64,000 bases of DNA from Ilex aquifolium. Taxonomy: Eukaryota; Streptophyta; Magnoliopsida; Aquifoliales; Aquifoliaceae. Positions 11,344 through 22,893 of this stretch are shown here, one piece after another; position 1 is the stretch's first letter; each line of letters opens with the position of its first letter. A program made the position numbers and the translations under genes. The DNA is taken from the NCBI GenBank assembly GCA_951799425.1, contig OX637393.1, positions 11,094,744-11,158,743 of the forward strand. Reading direction: 5' to 3'. The notes under the pieces were generated by a model that was given only the letters and a program-made list of their open reading frames with translations, did no database searches and was not told where the DNA came from.

Positions 11344-13224
11344 TGAATTATATAAATATAAATGATATTAATTTGCTAGTATTTTTAAAATAATTAAAAT
11401 GATGAGAGAAACTTTGAATCGTTGTTAAAGGAATAATCACGTAAGTTTGAAGTACGAACGTATTGACTTTTGGGTCAAATTTAATTTTTGGAGGTGTTCG
11501 AGATTGATAAGAGTAACTAAGTAAATATATTAATTTTTTTAGGTCAAAATAATATTACCATTGAATCCGGGAGATCCGAAAAATTTGGAATAGACGTTTA
11601 GCTCATGTAGCGGTTCGGAGGGATAAAATAGTAATTTTAGTGTTTCGAGTGCAAATTAACTTTAATTTTGAGATAAATCATAAAAATAAATATTTTTAGG
11701 TTAAAATAACATTAAAAATGAATTCGGAACGTCGAAAAACCTTAGGGTAGTCATATATATCAAAGTGGAGACTTTTAGGGGCAAAATTACAATTTTGGAC
11801 AAAATGCATTTTTTTTGACATGAACAGTGTTTCTGACGGGAATTGCTGGGTTTAAAACCCCAAAGTCAGCATATTTCTCTCATTTTTTCTCACATCTCTC
11901 ACCCAAAATTCCTCCACCCACCTTAGAACTAGATAGAGAAAGAGAAAAAAAGATAGAAGAAGGGCTCTAGGGCTAGGGCTTGGGCTTGGGCTTGTTCTTG
12001 GGCTTGACTTGAGAATCTTGGAGATTAAGCTTGGAATTTTTGATTCTTAGATGAGGTTTTACTCTCTCTTGCATTTACATTGTGCATCTCATTTATTTTC
12101 TTTAGTTAAAGCTTAATATGTCTTTAATGGCGAAAAACTTGTTATGAAACTTGAATTATTGTTGAATATGCCATGAATTGTGAACCTACATGCATAAAAA
12201 TGATTTTTAGTCTTGTGGGTTTGAAACCCAAGTTTGATTTTAGTTATGGGTATTTGATTAAACCTATGATTTGGGGGTTTTGAAGTGTGCTATGATCTTT
12301 TACATAATATATATGACTTATTCTCTTGGAATTGGTTGTGTTGCTTTGAAAATGCAAATTTTGATATTTGAGCCTACTATATATTTGATAAAATTTCAAG
12401 ATTATGACATGTGTTTTCAAAATTTATGGATATAGAAAATAATAATTTTTGGAAAATGTATGCTTGATACTGACAGATAGAGAGTTAGTAGACGATTGGG
12501 GCCTATTGAGTTGGTTGCCAAGACGACTATTAGTCCAAAGGGGGATTGGTTATGTAGTGGTTTTCGGTGATGGCATATGTGGCATCACAAGTTGTGCCCT
12601 ACACGTTCCCCTTGAAAAGCAAGAAGGGCGATGAGACCCTAGGGTTCAAGACCCAAAAGGTTCCCCGGGGATGGTTCATGCGTGAACCGGTGTGATTGAT
12701 TATATTGTCTGTATGCGAGGCATGCATGGTATTTGCAATGGTGGTTTGGCTTTAAATATATAAACTTTTAATTTATACCTTGTATATTTCTAATGTTGAG
12801 GTGTTGAAAGATTTTTATAAATGCTTTACTTATTATCTTGTACCTATACTTGATTATAGAAAGCTTTTATTACTTATTCGTATGATTTGTGAAATGTTGG
12901 TATTTAAAAATTTGTAAATGCTTGGGAAAATGATTATCCTACTGAGCTGTGGTTGCTCATCCCTTACTAATATTTTCAGAGACTAACATACATCTTGGAG
13001 CATAGGTGATGGAATGCTTGTGGGAGCTTGGACTAGAAAGAATCTCTTTTGGAGCCTTTTTGTATTTACCTTTAGAACTTATGTAGAAATGTTAGCACTC
13101 AAACATTGTGTTTGAAAATGTTGTTTTGAGGCATTTGTGCAGTACACTTGATCATCCCATAGAAGGATTATTATTTTGGGTATTTTAATGTAAAGTTATG
13201 ACTTTGTGTACTAAGTTGTGGTAT
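11344..13224 (+). repeat. 3' LTR of the Tekay element, truncated
   Basis: It starts TGAATTATATAAATATAAATG right after the polypurine tract. From about 12597 to 13224 it matches the 5' LTR remnant. After GTAT at 13224 the match stops abruptly, while the 5' LTR goes on for 340 more bases to TGTGACA. The true LTR end is therefore missing and the sequence runs into another LTR. The short ORFs here are not credible genes. Confidence 0.8.
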
Positions 13225-15084
13225 CACAATGACGAGGGCTACGCGTGGGTACCAACCTTGTCAAATTATGGTATCTTTCGAGAATCGGAGTTTGGTCTAG
13301 GATTAAATCAAGGCTTGGGGAAGCTAAATTCGAGTTTTCTTTGGAGTTCTACTACGTGGACTCACGCTACAAGAGATAGGGTTTCCCCTATTTAGATGTA
13401 ATTTCAACCTAAAAGATGACATATGAAATGGGTAGGCTAAGGGTGTGTTAGCTCTTGACTAGTGTAACTAGTGGGTCAAATATATGAGTTATAGTTAATC
13501 TTTTAATTAGTGAAATCCTATTATGATTAATACAGTGTAAGTTAATGTTAGTGGTTTAAAGCATGTTATTTGTAGATTAGCATGACTTGATGTTTTAATG
13601 GCATATCAAGTTTAATAGAATTATTAGCTTGTTACGTGATTATGAGATAATATGTAAGTTAATGTTAGTGGTTTAAAGCATGTTATTTGTACATTAGCAT
13701 GACTTGATATTTTAATAGCATATCAAGTTTAATAGAATTATTAGCTTGTTATGTGATTATGAGATCATATGTATGTTAATGATCATTTAGCATATGATTA
13801 GTATGTTGGAATTGTGTTTATGTTTATAGACTTAATAAACATGTTGCTATGTTGGAAGTAATGAGCGTGCTAGTTGTGTAAATTGATGTGCTCTCTAGGT
13901 GTTTGCTTAAATGCCTAAGTGAATTCAAGTTTGTTAGTTGAGTTGATTATCTTATATAACATGTTTGAGATGATGTTGGAAATGTTGTTATATTATACTC
14001 ATCATATGATTGACATTGTGAATCGTATTAAAGGCAATTATACACTGTATTGCATATGCACGTGTTACACTGCATTCATGGGCATTGACATGGGTGGGAG
14101 TGTGTGCATGGTATGAAATCAATCACCACATATGTGAGTTGATTGTGGGCTCGAGAAAGTCACACCAAGGTCCGGCTGAGTCGCACAGAAAATTAAATGG
14201 ATAAATATGTCGGGGTGTAGCAAGAAGGGCTGGATTCTCCCTCGGGTGCAAGACCCGGTTACTTGGTATATACAGTGAAATTCCAGAATAATGTAACAAC
14301 GAAAACGGAGCCACATGTGGAATGTCCTGAAAATTCGTTGATGGTGTGATGTTCCTTTGGTGAAATACCATAAATCATCGCCCTACAAAGACATGAAAAA
14401 TGAATTAATTAGTCATTGAGTGTACATAACACTAATGGTGGGCGCTTGGAATGCCCAGATATATACGCATAGCATTGCATGTGTCTTGGGAGCCCGAGAT
14501 GGGGCTCAATGTTGGTATTGCATGCTTGAGGCTCATCTCATATTATGGCATGAATTATGACATTTGTTCATGATATATATATTTGGATGAATGCATGAAA
14601 TGATTGTTGCATGTGATATTTCATATACATTTGGATTGTGAGGTATTCTCTATAGGATTTACCCTATTGAGTGTTGACTCACTCTTTATGAGAATATTTT
14701 TCAGGTATCGCACAGGCTTCCGTTGAAGGCCCTCCTACGAGCCCGCTTTGACGACATAGATGAACTGTGGCTCCTATTTTGATGTTTAGTCCCTTGTATA
14801 TGGTTACTTTTGGTCTTGTATAATTTTGTTAAATAAAAACTTGTTTTATATTAAAAAGGCATGTATATTGGACTCTTTTGGAGCATTTATTCTTTTATGA
14901 CTGAATATACATAGAGCTGATGGTTATGGTAGTATCTAATACTATCTGATTGAGTATGGATGAATAGACCCGGTGTGGTCAATGTTGTATGATTGCAAAT
15001 GTTGTGTTTTGGGTAGAGGTTCCCATAAAAATGAGACTTTGTCCGGATTTTGTTAAGTTATGGATTCCAATAAATGGGGTGTAA
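13225..15084 (+). mobile_element. Second Gypsy LTR, 5' truncated, with leader remnant
   Basis: The end at about 15084 (GGGGTGTAAC) is followed by a primer-binding site, so this is the 5' LTR of another Met-primed Gypsy element. Its last 400 bases resemble the LTR that ends at 2245. Its left end is not identifiable and is joined to the Tekay 3' LTR at 13224. Only about 140 bases of leader remain after it. A 118-bp direct duplication lies at 13541-13776. No ORF here is credible. Confidence 0.65.
13541..13776 (+). repeat. 118-bp tandem duplication
   Basis: Two direct copies, 13541-13658 and 13659-13776, starting GTTAATGTTAGTGGTTTAAA, with only a few base differences. It lies in the LTR and has no coding effect. 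Confidence 0.9.
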
Positions 15085-15089
15085 CGGCG

Positions 15090-15100
15090 TGGTATCAGAT
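15090..15100 (+). other. Primer-binding site remnant
   Basis: TGGTATCAGAT follows the LTR end at 15084 after a short spacer. It matches the initiator tRNA-Met type site except for the last bases. The leader after it fades out by about 15230. Confidence 0.7.
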
Positions 15101-15829
15101 TATACGGTATCCATTTGTATTCTGCGGGTTGATAGGTGATCAACGGGTTGAAAAAGGACCTCCAGATTTTGGGGCATCACAGGCACAGTGCGGTGCTATT
15201 GGTGTCGTCGTTGGGGGAGGAGAAATTAGAAAAAAACATTCTAGTTGTGGAAGATTTAGATTTGATCTAATCAAAATAGGAGGATTAGATTTAATCTAAT
15301 TAAAACATAGTTTAATTTGCTCCAACAAAAAAAATTAGGACTTTGGCCAATTCCTTTCTTGCCGGCCAATTCTTTTCTCACCAGGCTATCTTTGGTGAAG
15401 TCTTTGTCCTCACAGAAATTAATAGCTCTCCTAAAATATGCAAATACCCTAGAAGAAGATGACTAATAACTACTCCTAAATTTGAATTTCAAATTTTATG
15501 AAAAAAAATATACTGGCATATCTCCATTGGGCATGAATCAAGGGTAATTGGTTTTCTGATTAAGAAACTACTTCCACATTGAAATTTGCTTTGAACGTAA
15601 AAATAAGGGTATTTTGGTATAAAAAAAATAGTTTAGACTTAACTACTTACTAAACAGATAATAATAAGACTTAACAACAAATATGTTTAAGGTATGGACT
15701 TAAATCATTGCAAGTTCCCTAAAAGGGACTAACTCCGAATTGTCACTTAATTTTTTGTCTGTCGAATGAGTAACCAATAACCTCTTCAACAGGTAAAATC
15801 ACTCTCACTCTTTTCAGGTAAAGTTAGTA
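15101..15829. other. Leader remnant, then gene-free AT-rich DNA
   Basis: About 15101-15235 is probably leftover leader of the element whose LTR ends at 15084. From there to 15829 I find no ORF, repeat or motif I can name. The ORF-like stretch at 15060-15299 crosses the LTR end and primer site and is not a gene. Confidence 0.5.
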
Positions 15830-16594
15830 GTTTGCAGTATATGAAACAAATTTATAATTATTTTGGTTAAAGTTACAACAATTGTGGGTAAATTTACCAC
15901 AATTATGAGTAAAGTTACCACAATTATAAGTGAAGTTACCATAGTTGTGGATAAAGTTACCAGCATATGAAAACAATTTATAACTATTTACATTAAAATT
16001 ATCAAAATTGTGGGTAAATTTAGCTCATATATGGGTATAGTTACTAGTATATGGGACAAATTTATAACTATTTTGCTTAAAATTATAACAATTGTCGGTA
16101 AATTTACCACAATTATGGATAAAGTTACCATAGTTGTGAATAAAGTTACTGGTATATAAGCCAAATTTATAATTATTTTGGTTAAAGTTACCACAGTTTT
16201 GAGTAAATTTACTATAGTTGTGGATAAAATTACTATTATGTTTCTCCCATATACAACTATTTTGGGTAAATTTATAACAATTGTAGGTAAATTTACGAAA
16301 TTTGAGGGTAAGATTACTAGTATCTAGGAAAAATTTACAACTATTATGGTTAAGTTACCATAATTGTGGGTAAAATTACACAGTACTAGGTAATTATCAC
16401 AATTCAAGGTAACGTTACCCCAATTGGGAGTAAACCAGTATATGGGATAAATTTACCACTCAAAATAGTGGTACTATCACCCAAAACCATAATAAATTCA
16501 TTCCAATTTTTAGTAACTTTATCTGAAATAAAGTTATCATTGATTGGGTTGGATTTAACATCAATTGGGGTAAAGTTAACACCATTGTGATTAT
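15830..16594 (+). repeat. Degenerate GTTACCACAATT repeat block
   Basis: Dozens of imperfect copies of TAAAGTTACCACAATTGTGG, 20-24 bases long. The block also has a higher-order pattern: ACTAGTATATGGGACAAATT-like segments recur at about 15959, 16041, 16149 and 16316. It is AT-rich and has no true ORF. It looks like a diverged satellite or the inner repeats of an unrecognised transposon. Confidence 0.75.
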
Positions 16595-16651
16595 CCAATT
16601 AACATTTAATTTATTAAATTAATAATAAATTAACATTCAATTCATCAAATT
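16595..16651 (+). repeat. Left piece of the TTAACATTCAATTCATCA array
   Basis: Copies of ATTAACATTCAATTCATCAA run up to the LINE border at 16651. The same wording resumes on the far side of the whole nested stack at 49441. The 12 bases ATTCATCAAATT occur at 16640-16651 and again at 49446-49457, either as the LINE target-site duplication or as part of the array unit. Confidence 0.7.
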
Positions 16652-18003
16652 GAGGAACATGCAAGAACGAGGACTGTTGGAGGGTATTAAGGTTGGGGTT
16701 GGGGTTGGGGGTCCATTGTTTTCCCATTTGTTATTTGCTGATGACAGTCTGTTGTTTGCAAGGTCCAATGCAACAAGCTGCCACACTATCAAGGAGGTTT
16801 TATCTGTTTATGAAAAAGCCTCATGTCAACGCATCAATACCTCTAAATCAGCTTTAGTTTTTAGCCCAAATGTGAGTCCAACTGAGAGGGATACTGTGGT
16901 GGAATCTCTACAAATTCCAATAGTAGAGAAACATGAGAAGTATTTGGGTTTATCATCGATTTTTGGACGCTCGAAGTGTGATGTGTTTGATTCAATCAGA
17001 TAGAGAGTGTGGCAGAAGGTGCAAGGTTGACAGAGCAAAGTGTTATCTGCAGCTGGAAGAGAAACACTTATCAAGTCCATTGCACAAGCTATTCCACTTA
17101 TGCAATGTATTGTTTCAAGCTGCCAAAATCCTTGTGTACTGAGTTGCATAAATTGATGGCTAAATTGTGGTGGGGAGGCACCAAGTCTATTGGAAAAATT
17201 CATTGGGTTTCCTGGGATAAGCTATGCATTCTGAAAACAGAAGGGGGTTTAGGGTTTTGTAATCTTGTAGGCTTTAGTCTTGGAGGATCATAAAGAATCC
17301 AACATCATCTTTAGCTATTCTTCTCAAGGCTAAGCATTTTCCCTCCACTTCATTTCTGGAAGCTAGACCGGGCTCAAATCCCTCAGTCACATGGAGATCT
17401 ATTTTGGGTGCGAGTGAAATACAAGTAGGGATGCGATGGAGAGTTGGTAATGGGGAAGATATCCGAATTAAGGAAGATAAGTGGATTACAAGGCCTGTAA
17501 CTTTCAAAATAATAAGTCCTCTCCATGAATATGCACCGATGTGTTGGTGAGTTTTATGATTGATAAGAAAGGAAATGTTGGGATGTTGTAAAGCTAAATG
17601 ATCTCTTCTTGGAGTTTGAAGCGAAGACAATAGTTGCTATTCCCATCTGTGAACACCTCCTTTTTGATTGCCTTGTTTGGCACTACACAAAGTCTGGTGC
17701 GTACACTATTAGAAGCAGCTATAGGCTGATTATGGAGCAAAATCTGCATAAGGGTATGGGTTCATCTAATGAAGTGGGAAATTCTTCATATGCGGGTTTG
17801 GAGAATTTAATTTGGAAGCTTGATCTTTTTGGGAAGATTAAAACATTTGTGTGGGAGGTTGTTGGTATTGGAGTTGTCGTGAGAGATTGTAATGGGAGGT
17901 TCATGGCAGGTGTTAGTAAGCTTATCAGAGGTGTTAATGATGCCGACCTTATTGATGGATGGGCATCACATGAGGCAGTTAGATTTTCCGTTCAAATGGG
18001 ATA
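16652..18003 (+). pseudogene. L1-type LINE, 5'-truncated: RT end, linker, start of RNase H
   Basis: The reading begins inside reverse transcriptase. The catalytic motif HLLFADDSLLFA is at about 16720-16760, then KYLGL at about 16935-16950. A shifted frame at 17009-17293 carries KLWWGGTKSIGKIHWVSW, the usual plant LINE segment after RT. A second frame at 17291-17550 gives the W-rich linker (GMRWRVGNGEDIRI), and 17609-17865 gives DCLVWHYTKSGAYTIRSSYR. The zinc-binding zf-RVT part is missing. From 17868 RNase H starts (GIGVVVRDCNGRFMAG) and is cut at 18003 by the Tat LTR. It continues at 49136. Several frameshifts make it a dead copy. Confidence 0.9.
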
Positions 18004-18235
18004 TGACGAGCCCGGATCTAGTTGTGTCAGGCTCAATTAATTAACCCAAATCAATTGTCGTGAGAGATTGTAATGGGAGGTTCATGGCAGGTGTTAGTAA
18101 GCTTATCAGAGGTGTTAATGATGCCGACCTTATTGATGGATGGGCATCACATGAGGCAGTTAGATTTACCGTTCAAATGGGATATGACGAGCCCGGATCT
18201 AGTTGTGTCAGGCTCAATTAATTAACCCAAATCAG
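17874..18235 (+). repeat. 181-bp tandem duplication across the LINE/LTR border
   Basis: Copy one is 17874-18054 and copy two is 18055-18235. Each holds 130 bases of LINE RNase H plus the first 51 bases of the Tat LTR (TGACGAGCCC at 18004 and 18185). The duplication must be later than the Tat insertion. A single difference (TTTTCC versus TTTACC in the LINE part) shows that it is young. Confidence 0.95.
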
Positions 18236-18778
18236 CTGAAAGGCAGGTCAAGCCCAGTTCGTGAATTCGGCCTAGACCAAGATTCAGGGGATCTAAGAAT
18301 ATTAGCACACGTAGGGAGTAATTACCGGGATAGCCACTCTCCTAGATCAAGACTATTTCTAATTGTACGTATCCTAGTTATACTTATCCCCCCGAAAAGC
18401 TAGTACCCTACCCATCATATCATCGCCTCACCTAAGACTCTGTGCCTATAAATTGTAAGCCCTGTCCACATGAGAGAGGCATCTCTCTACACACCCCTTG
18501 CACAAGCTATCTCTCTCATTGCTACCCAATCTCACCCAGAGCTTACTTTTGGCTCTCTCTCTCTCACACCATACTTTATTAACAAAAATTCTCCGACCAC
18601 CATTGCCGCCTTCAAAGTGGAGTAGGTCACCCTGACCGAACCACTATAAATCTTTGTGTTACCTGTGTTGACTCGATCTTTGTCTTCTTCGTTAATTTCT
18701 TTATTGATTGCTTCATTAATTATTATGCATCATACACTGGACTGTTGATTGTGCATAAGCCTATTTTGTGCATCATCA
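18185..18778 (+). repeat. 5' LTR of the Tat element
   Basis: 594 bases, TGACGAGCCCGG to TGCATCATCA. TATAAAT at 18447-18453 is the likely TATA box; CT-rich sequence follows at 18480-18570. It pairs with 48533-49130. The first 51 bases exist twice because of the 181-bp duplication. Confidence 0.95.
18447..18453 (+). promoter_or_regulatory. TATA box in the Tat 5' LTR
   Basis: GCCTATAAATTG is conserved exactly in the 3' LTR (48800-48806), while nearby bases have diverged. This fits a constrained promoter core. Confidence 0.7.
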
Positions 18779-18779
18779 A

Positions 18780-18799
18780 TTTGACACTGTCTGTGGGAA
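18780..18799 (+). other. Decayed primer-binding site of the Tat element
   Basis: TTTGACACTGTCTGTGGGAA follows the LTR. Tat elements usually have TTTGGCGCCGTCTGTGGGAA here (from memory). The three differences are all G-to-A or C-to-T, as expected from deamination of methylated CpG sites. Confidence 0.7.
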
Positions 18800-18841
18800 A
18801 CAACTGAGTTTTCTACCATCTTTCTGCTCTCTTTCGAATCA

Positions 18842-20308
18842 ATGATAATTACAACCAGATCGATGAACGAACAACCCGAAGACAACAACCCAGTTCGTCA
18901 GGAGGAGGCCCTGCCTCTGCCCCCACCAGTAGAGCCGTCCACTACGGCGAATCCTGTGGTCGGGCAACAGTTGTTGGAGACTATTCAGTTGCTAGTGAGT
19001 CGAGACTTTGCAGTTGCTGGTGAGTCAAAACTAGCAAATTCTTTAACTAATGCTGGCCTCATGAAACGTTGCCCCTCAACCCGTAGGAGGAACACCACTC
19101 CCTCTAATCAGAGAGATACCTTCCCCACTCTGGGTGCCAAGCCGCCCCCCAGCGTGGCACCCAACGCCAGGGTGCCCTCATGTAGCGCCAAGGCGCCCCT
19201 CGCTAGGGAGTCCCCCCACTGCACACAAGCGCCTCACATGTTCCCCCTCCTCATGTACATGCTCCGCATGCAGCCGACCATCCTGGGCAGGAGGATGAGG
19301 GGGAGAACCAGTATGCGGATCATGAAAGTTACTACAATGATCCAACTGATGATTTCCCTAACCAATGGGACGAGAAGATCAAGGAGGTGCAACACGAGCT
19401 TAGCGAAGCCCTCAACGCCATCAAAGCACAGGCGCTAAAGACGGTAGATTATTTGGTAAGGTGTACTGACACTCCGTTTGTAGTGGATGTTTTCAACTAC
19501 CCTCTGCCCTCAAAGTTCAAGATGCCTACCATCGAGATCTATGATGGCACCAAGGACCCCCTTGATCACCTCGACACATACACATATCTCATGCAACTCC
19601 ACAACGTGCCTAATGAGATTATGTGTAGACATCACCAACTCCACAACTCCGCAACTCCACCCTTAAAGGATCTGCACGACAATGGTTTGTGAAACTCAAG
19701 CCTTCTTCCATCGATTCCTTCGTAGAGCTGAGCAAATCCTTCGTCTCCCACTTCATTGGGGGACACCATCACCAGAAGCCAGTTACCCACTTGCTTACCA
19801 TCAAGCAGAATTGGGATGAAAGCCTTAGGAGCTACCTCACTCGTTTTAATGAGGAGGCCCTCCAGATCGAGGAGCCAGATGATAAGGTAACCATGGCGGC
19901 CTTTATGTCTGCGCTCCTCTAGTTTTATGTTTTCTGTTCTGAAGAAGCCGCCCTCCAGCATGTCCAAGCTGCTGTCAAGGGGCACAAAAGTATATGAATG
20001 CTGAAGACGTCACCAAGGCCAGACAAGGTGAGTCCTCTCGAGGAGGTGAGAAGAGGAAGGACAACCACGAGGACAAGTGGGAATCAAAGAACAAACGGAA
20101 AAGGATAGAGAGAGTCTCTGTCAAGGACTGCTTTGGGCCAGCACGTTTGAGGGAACTATAAGCCTTCATGCCGCTCAATGCCTAGGTGAAGCACATCCTG
20201 TTCCAGATACAAGACGACCCTATGCTCTGCTGGCCAGGAAAGATGAAGTCTGCCCCAAACCGCAGAAATTCAAACAAATACTGCCATTTCCACCGCAACC
20301 ATGGCCAT
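18842..20308 (+). pseudogene. gag: Tat gag, first part
   Basis: Gag reads in several frames. 18842-19050 gives the N-terminus (MIITTRSMNEQPEDNNPVRQ) with a proline-rich stretch. 19450-19692 gives the capsid start, with PLPSKFKMPTIEIYDGTKDP and DHLDTYTYLMQL, typical Tat gag. 19689-19922 continues (SIDSFVELSKSFVSHFIGG, then ESLRSYLTRFNEEAL), followed by a basic stretch. The zinc-finger-like end begins NSNKYCHFHRNHG at about 20268 and is cut at 20308 by a solo LTR; it resumes at 22153. Several frameshifts and stops make it a pseudogene. Confidence 0.9.
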
Positions 20309-22147
20309 TGATTCGCCACTTTTTGTGATCTGAATTATATTAATTATACACCCAAGTATAAGTGATCAAATTGTAGTTTTCTCGGTTTTAAGTCCAAGTA
20401 TCGATCCCACGAAGAGTTTTAGTAATTTATAATTTAAAATAAAAACAAAAATAAAAAGAACATTAAAGTTGTTGTTTAAAGTAGTGTAACAGTTGATAGC
20501 CTTTGATGTGAGCTTAGATTGATAACTAGTCTACTTTAAATTAAATGCAGAGGTAAGCTTGTTAATGACAATAATATAAAAGATACCCTTCAGTTTATAG
20601 AATCCCATATGCTTTATATCGGTTAAATATTGGAAATGCTACCTTACATCAGTTAACTTTCATGTTACTGGCAAGTCAACCGGTAGGTCTGATGTATATA
20701 AACCATCACTCATCAACTTCTTAGGTTAGCTGGTGATATTAGTTATAACACAACAACTTCTTAGGTTAGCTGGTTATATTCACGACAATTGATTAATCCA
20801 AGCAAACCAGAAGGCCAAGCCATTCATGAGGAATACTTGAATTATTCAATTGTCTAGTGATAATAAGTGCGTACATAATAAACCATAACTCAGCAACTTC
20901 TTAGGTTAGCTGGTTATAGATGTGCCAATTGACTAATTCGAGTGAACCAGAAGGCCAAGCCATTCATGAGGAATACTTGAATTACCCAATAGGTCATCTG
21001 TGATATATATATACCAGTTAAACAGCCTCAGCGTTCCGGTGGAGGACTAGCCATACCGGTAGGAACACCGTGGTTGTTAGACTGACAATATAGTTATATA
21101 TACTAATTAAACAACCCTGATAACCCAGAAGGACAAGCCATTCATGAGGATCATTTAGGTTTTGTACCATGCATCAGTAGAACATCCTCAGCATTCCGGT
21201 GGAGGACTAGCCATTCCAGTAGGAACACCGTGGTTGTTTAACTGGCATATTTATGATGCACCGATGACATAGTTCCAGGCACAGCACCGAAACTACGTAC
21301 ATCGTTGTATCATGCATGAAGCTTATAGTACATATATAGATAAATATAAAACATCAGCATTTCCAAAATCTAACGAGAATATACATTTATTCACCCTTCA
21401 CTGAAGGGTATAAACGACTACTCGCAGCCCATTGCTACTAACAAGCACGGAGTGCGGGTATTCGTCATTATAACTTAAATGAAAGCATAAACTGTAAAAC
21501 TTCTTTCACAAGGAATACTTGAAACACTACCACTCTTATTATTAATTAAAATAACAAAGTGGCGGTAGTTCAACTATCTGAATAGAAAGAGTAAACAGAA
21601 ATGTAGAAATACAGAATATCGGTGAAGAACCGATCGGCTATAACTTTCTCCTTCACTTTTTCTTTCTTTCTTTCTCTTTTTCTTTCTCTCTTTTGCTCTT
21701 GGTGTGGCTAGCCTTCCTGAAAACAAAGGATGGCATGGGTATTTATAGGCAAAGGCTAGCACGAGGTGGAATAATAGCACGAGGTGGAAATTTCAAGGCC
21801 TTACACCTAGCCTTGCCGTCCCCTACCATCCTCTACCATCCGGATGGTGAAGCCCTGCAGCATGGTCATGTGTCAGGTTCTTGGAGTTCTTGTTGTCTTG
21901 CAGCAAGGGCACGTGTCGCAGGCCGGAGCTTCCATGTGTCGCTTTTACACTTTGGTCCTTTGTTGTTTCCAGCTTTGCAATTTTACTTCATATTCTCCTG
22001 TATTCCTATATTAGACCCTAAAATTCAAACATAAAGTATTTAGAATTTTAATTTGAGCACAATCCCTAATTCATAATTTTTAATTATTTTATCTTACAAA
22101 GTTAATTACTTAATCATTTTTGATTACACACTAATTAGGGTTAATCA
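20309..22147 (-). mobile_element. Solo LTR of the Athila family
   Basis: This 1839-bp LTR is of the same family as those at 25922-27633 and 35866-37516. On the plus strand it reads TGATTCGCC to GGTTAATCA, so its own orientation is minus. GCCAT flanks it on both sides (20304-20308 and 22148-22152), a perfect 5-bp target duplication. Removing it restores the Tat gag finger (HRNHG then HDTDDCYELKRQIEGLI). Inside are repeated blocks around CCAGAAGGCCAAGCCATTCA. A minus-strand TATA (CCTATAAATA) lies at about 21739-21749. Confidence 0.95.
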
Positions 22148-22152
22148 GCCAT

Positions 22153-22240
22153 GATACTGATGATTGTTATGAGCTCAAGAGGCAGATCGAGGGGCTTATT
22201 CAGTGTGGTCAGTTACGACAGTATGTTACTAGCAGATGAC
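22153..22240 (+). pseudogene. gag: Tat gag, C-terminal end after the insertion
   Basis: GATACTGATGATTGTTATGAG continues the CHFHRNHGHDTDDCYELK finger, then gives RQIEGLIQCGQLRQYVT and a stop at about 22240. This Cys/His pattern (C-F-H-H-H-C) is usual at the end of Tat gag and probably binds RNA. The frame joins the first part exactly when the solo LTR and one GCCAT are removed. Confidence 0.85.
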
Positions 22241-22389
22241 AGGCCCCACCACCTGATAGGAATCAGGAGGATAGAGAGCACCAACAACCCCTCAGAGAAA
22301 TACAGACTATCTCTGGAGAGATAGGAGGAGGAGGTGACTCCAAATCCACTAGGAAAGCCAGACAGGCAAAGTCGCATGACTTTCGCCCA

Positions 22390-22893
22390 ATGAAGACACC
22401 CCAGCACGGAGAAGAAGAGGTTATCACCTTTTCGGACAGGGACCTCGAGGGAATCCAAGTCCCACATGATGATCCCCTTGTCTTAACCATGATGGTAGCC
22501 AACTACCTGGTTAAGAGAATTCTAGTCAACAGTGGCAGCTCAGTCGATATGTTGTTCGCACCAGCCTATGACAGTCTCCACCTTGGCAGGGAGAGATTAT
22601 AACTCGTCAGGACTCCCCTTGTTAGCTTCTTAGGGGAGAGGGTTTATCTATTGGGTTCCATCACCCTACCAGTCATAGTAGGGATAGTGCCAAGAAGTTC
22701 CACCATCATGGTAAACTTCATTATACTAGACTGTCCCTCCACGTATAATATCATTCTTGGACGCCCTGAACTTAACACCTTAAGGGCAGTGTCGTCCACC
22801 TACCACCTACTCCTCTGTTTCCAACCCCCAGTGGGATCGGAGAAGTCAAAGGAGACCAGGTCTCCACCAGGGAATGCTATGTGGTCTCTATGA
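22390..22893 (+). pseudogene. Tat aspartic protease
   Basis: 22390-22602 reads VITFSDRDLEGIQVPHDDPL, then VANYLVKRILVNSGSSVDML. The active-site triad should be DSG, and the Asp is Asn here (AAC), so the enzyme would not work. A stop follows at 22600, and the frame continues at 22651-22893 with ITLPVIVG, FIILDCPSTYNIILGRPEL and LRAVSSTYH, the usual second half of Tat protease. In an active element it would cut the gag-pol chain. Confidence 0.9.

Larger units (their letters stand above)
4815..13224 (+). mobile_element. Decayed Tekay-type chromovirus (Ty3/Gypsy)
   Basis: A full internal region in the order gag, protease, reverse transcriptase, RNase H, integrase, chromodomain lies between an LTR remnant ending at 5777 and an LTR starting at 11344. 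The two LTR parts align between 4815-5437 and about 12597-13224. The primer-binding site at 5781 matches initiator tRNA-Met, usual for this group. The 5' LTR is broken by the family A LTR, and the 3' LTR stops matching at 13224 and runs into another LTR. Stops interrupt gag, integrase and chromodomain, so the element is dead. Confidence 0.9.

Noticed and set aside
15060..15299. 79-residue ORF as a gene
   Set aside because: It spans an LTR end, a primer site and leader sequence, and has no known motif.
15988..16194. Hydrophobic minus-strand ORF as a membrane protein
   Set aside because: It is a translation of the GTTACCACAATT repeat block; the Ile/Leu/Thr pattern is that of the repeat.
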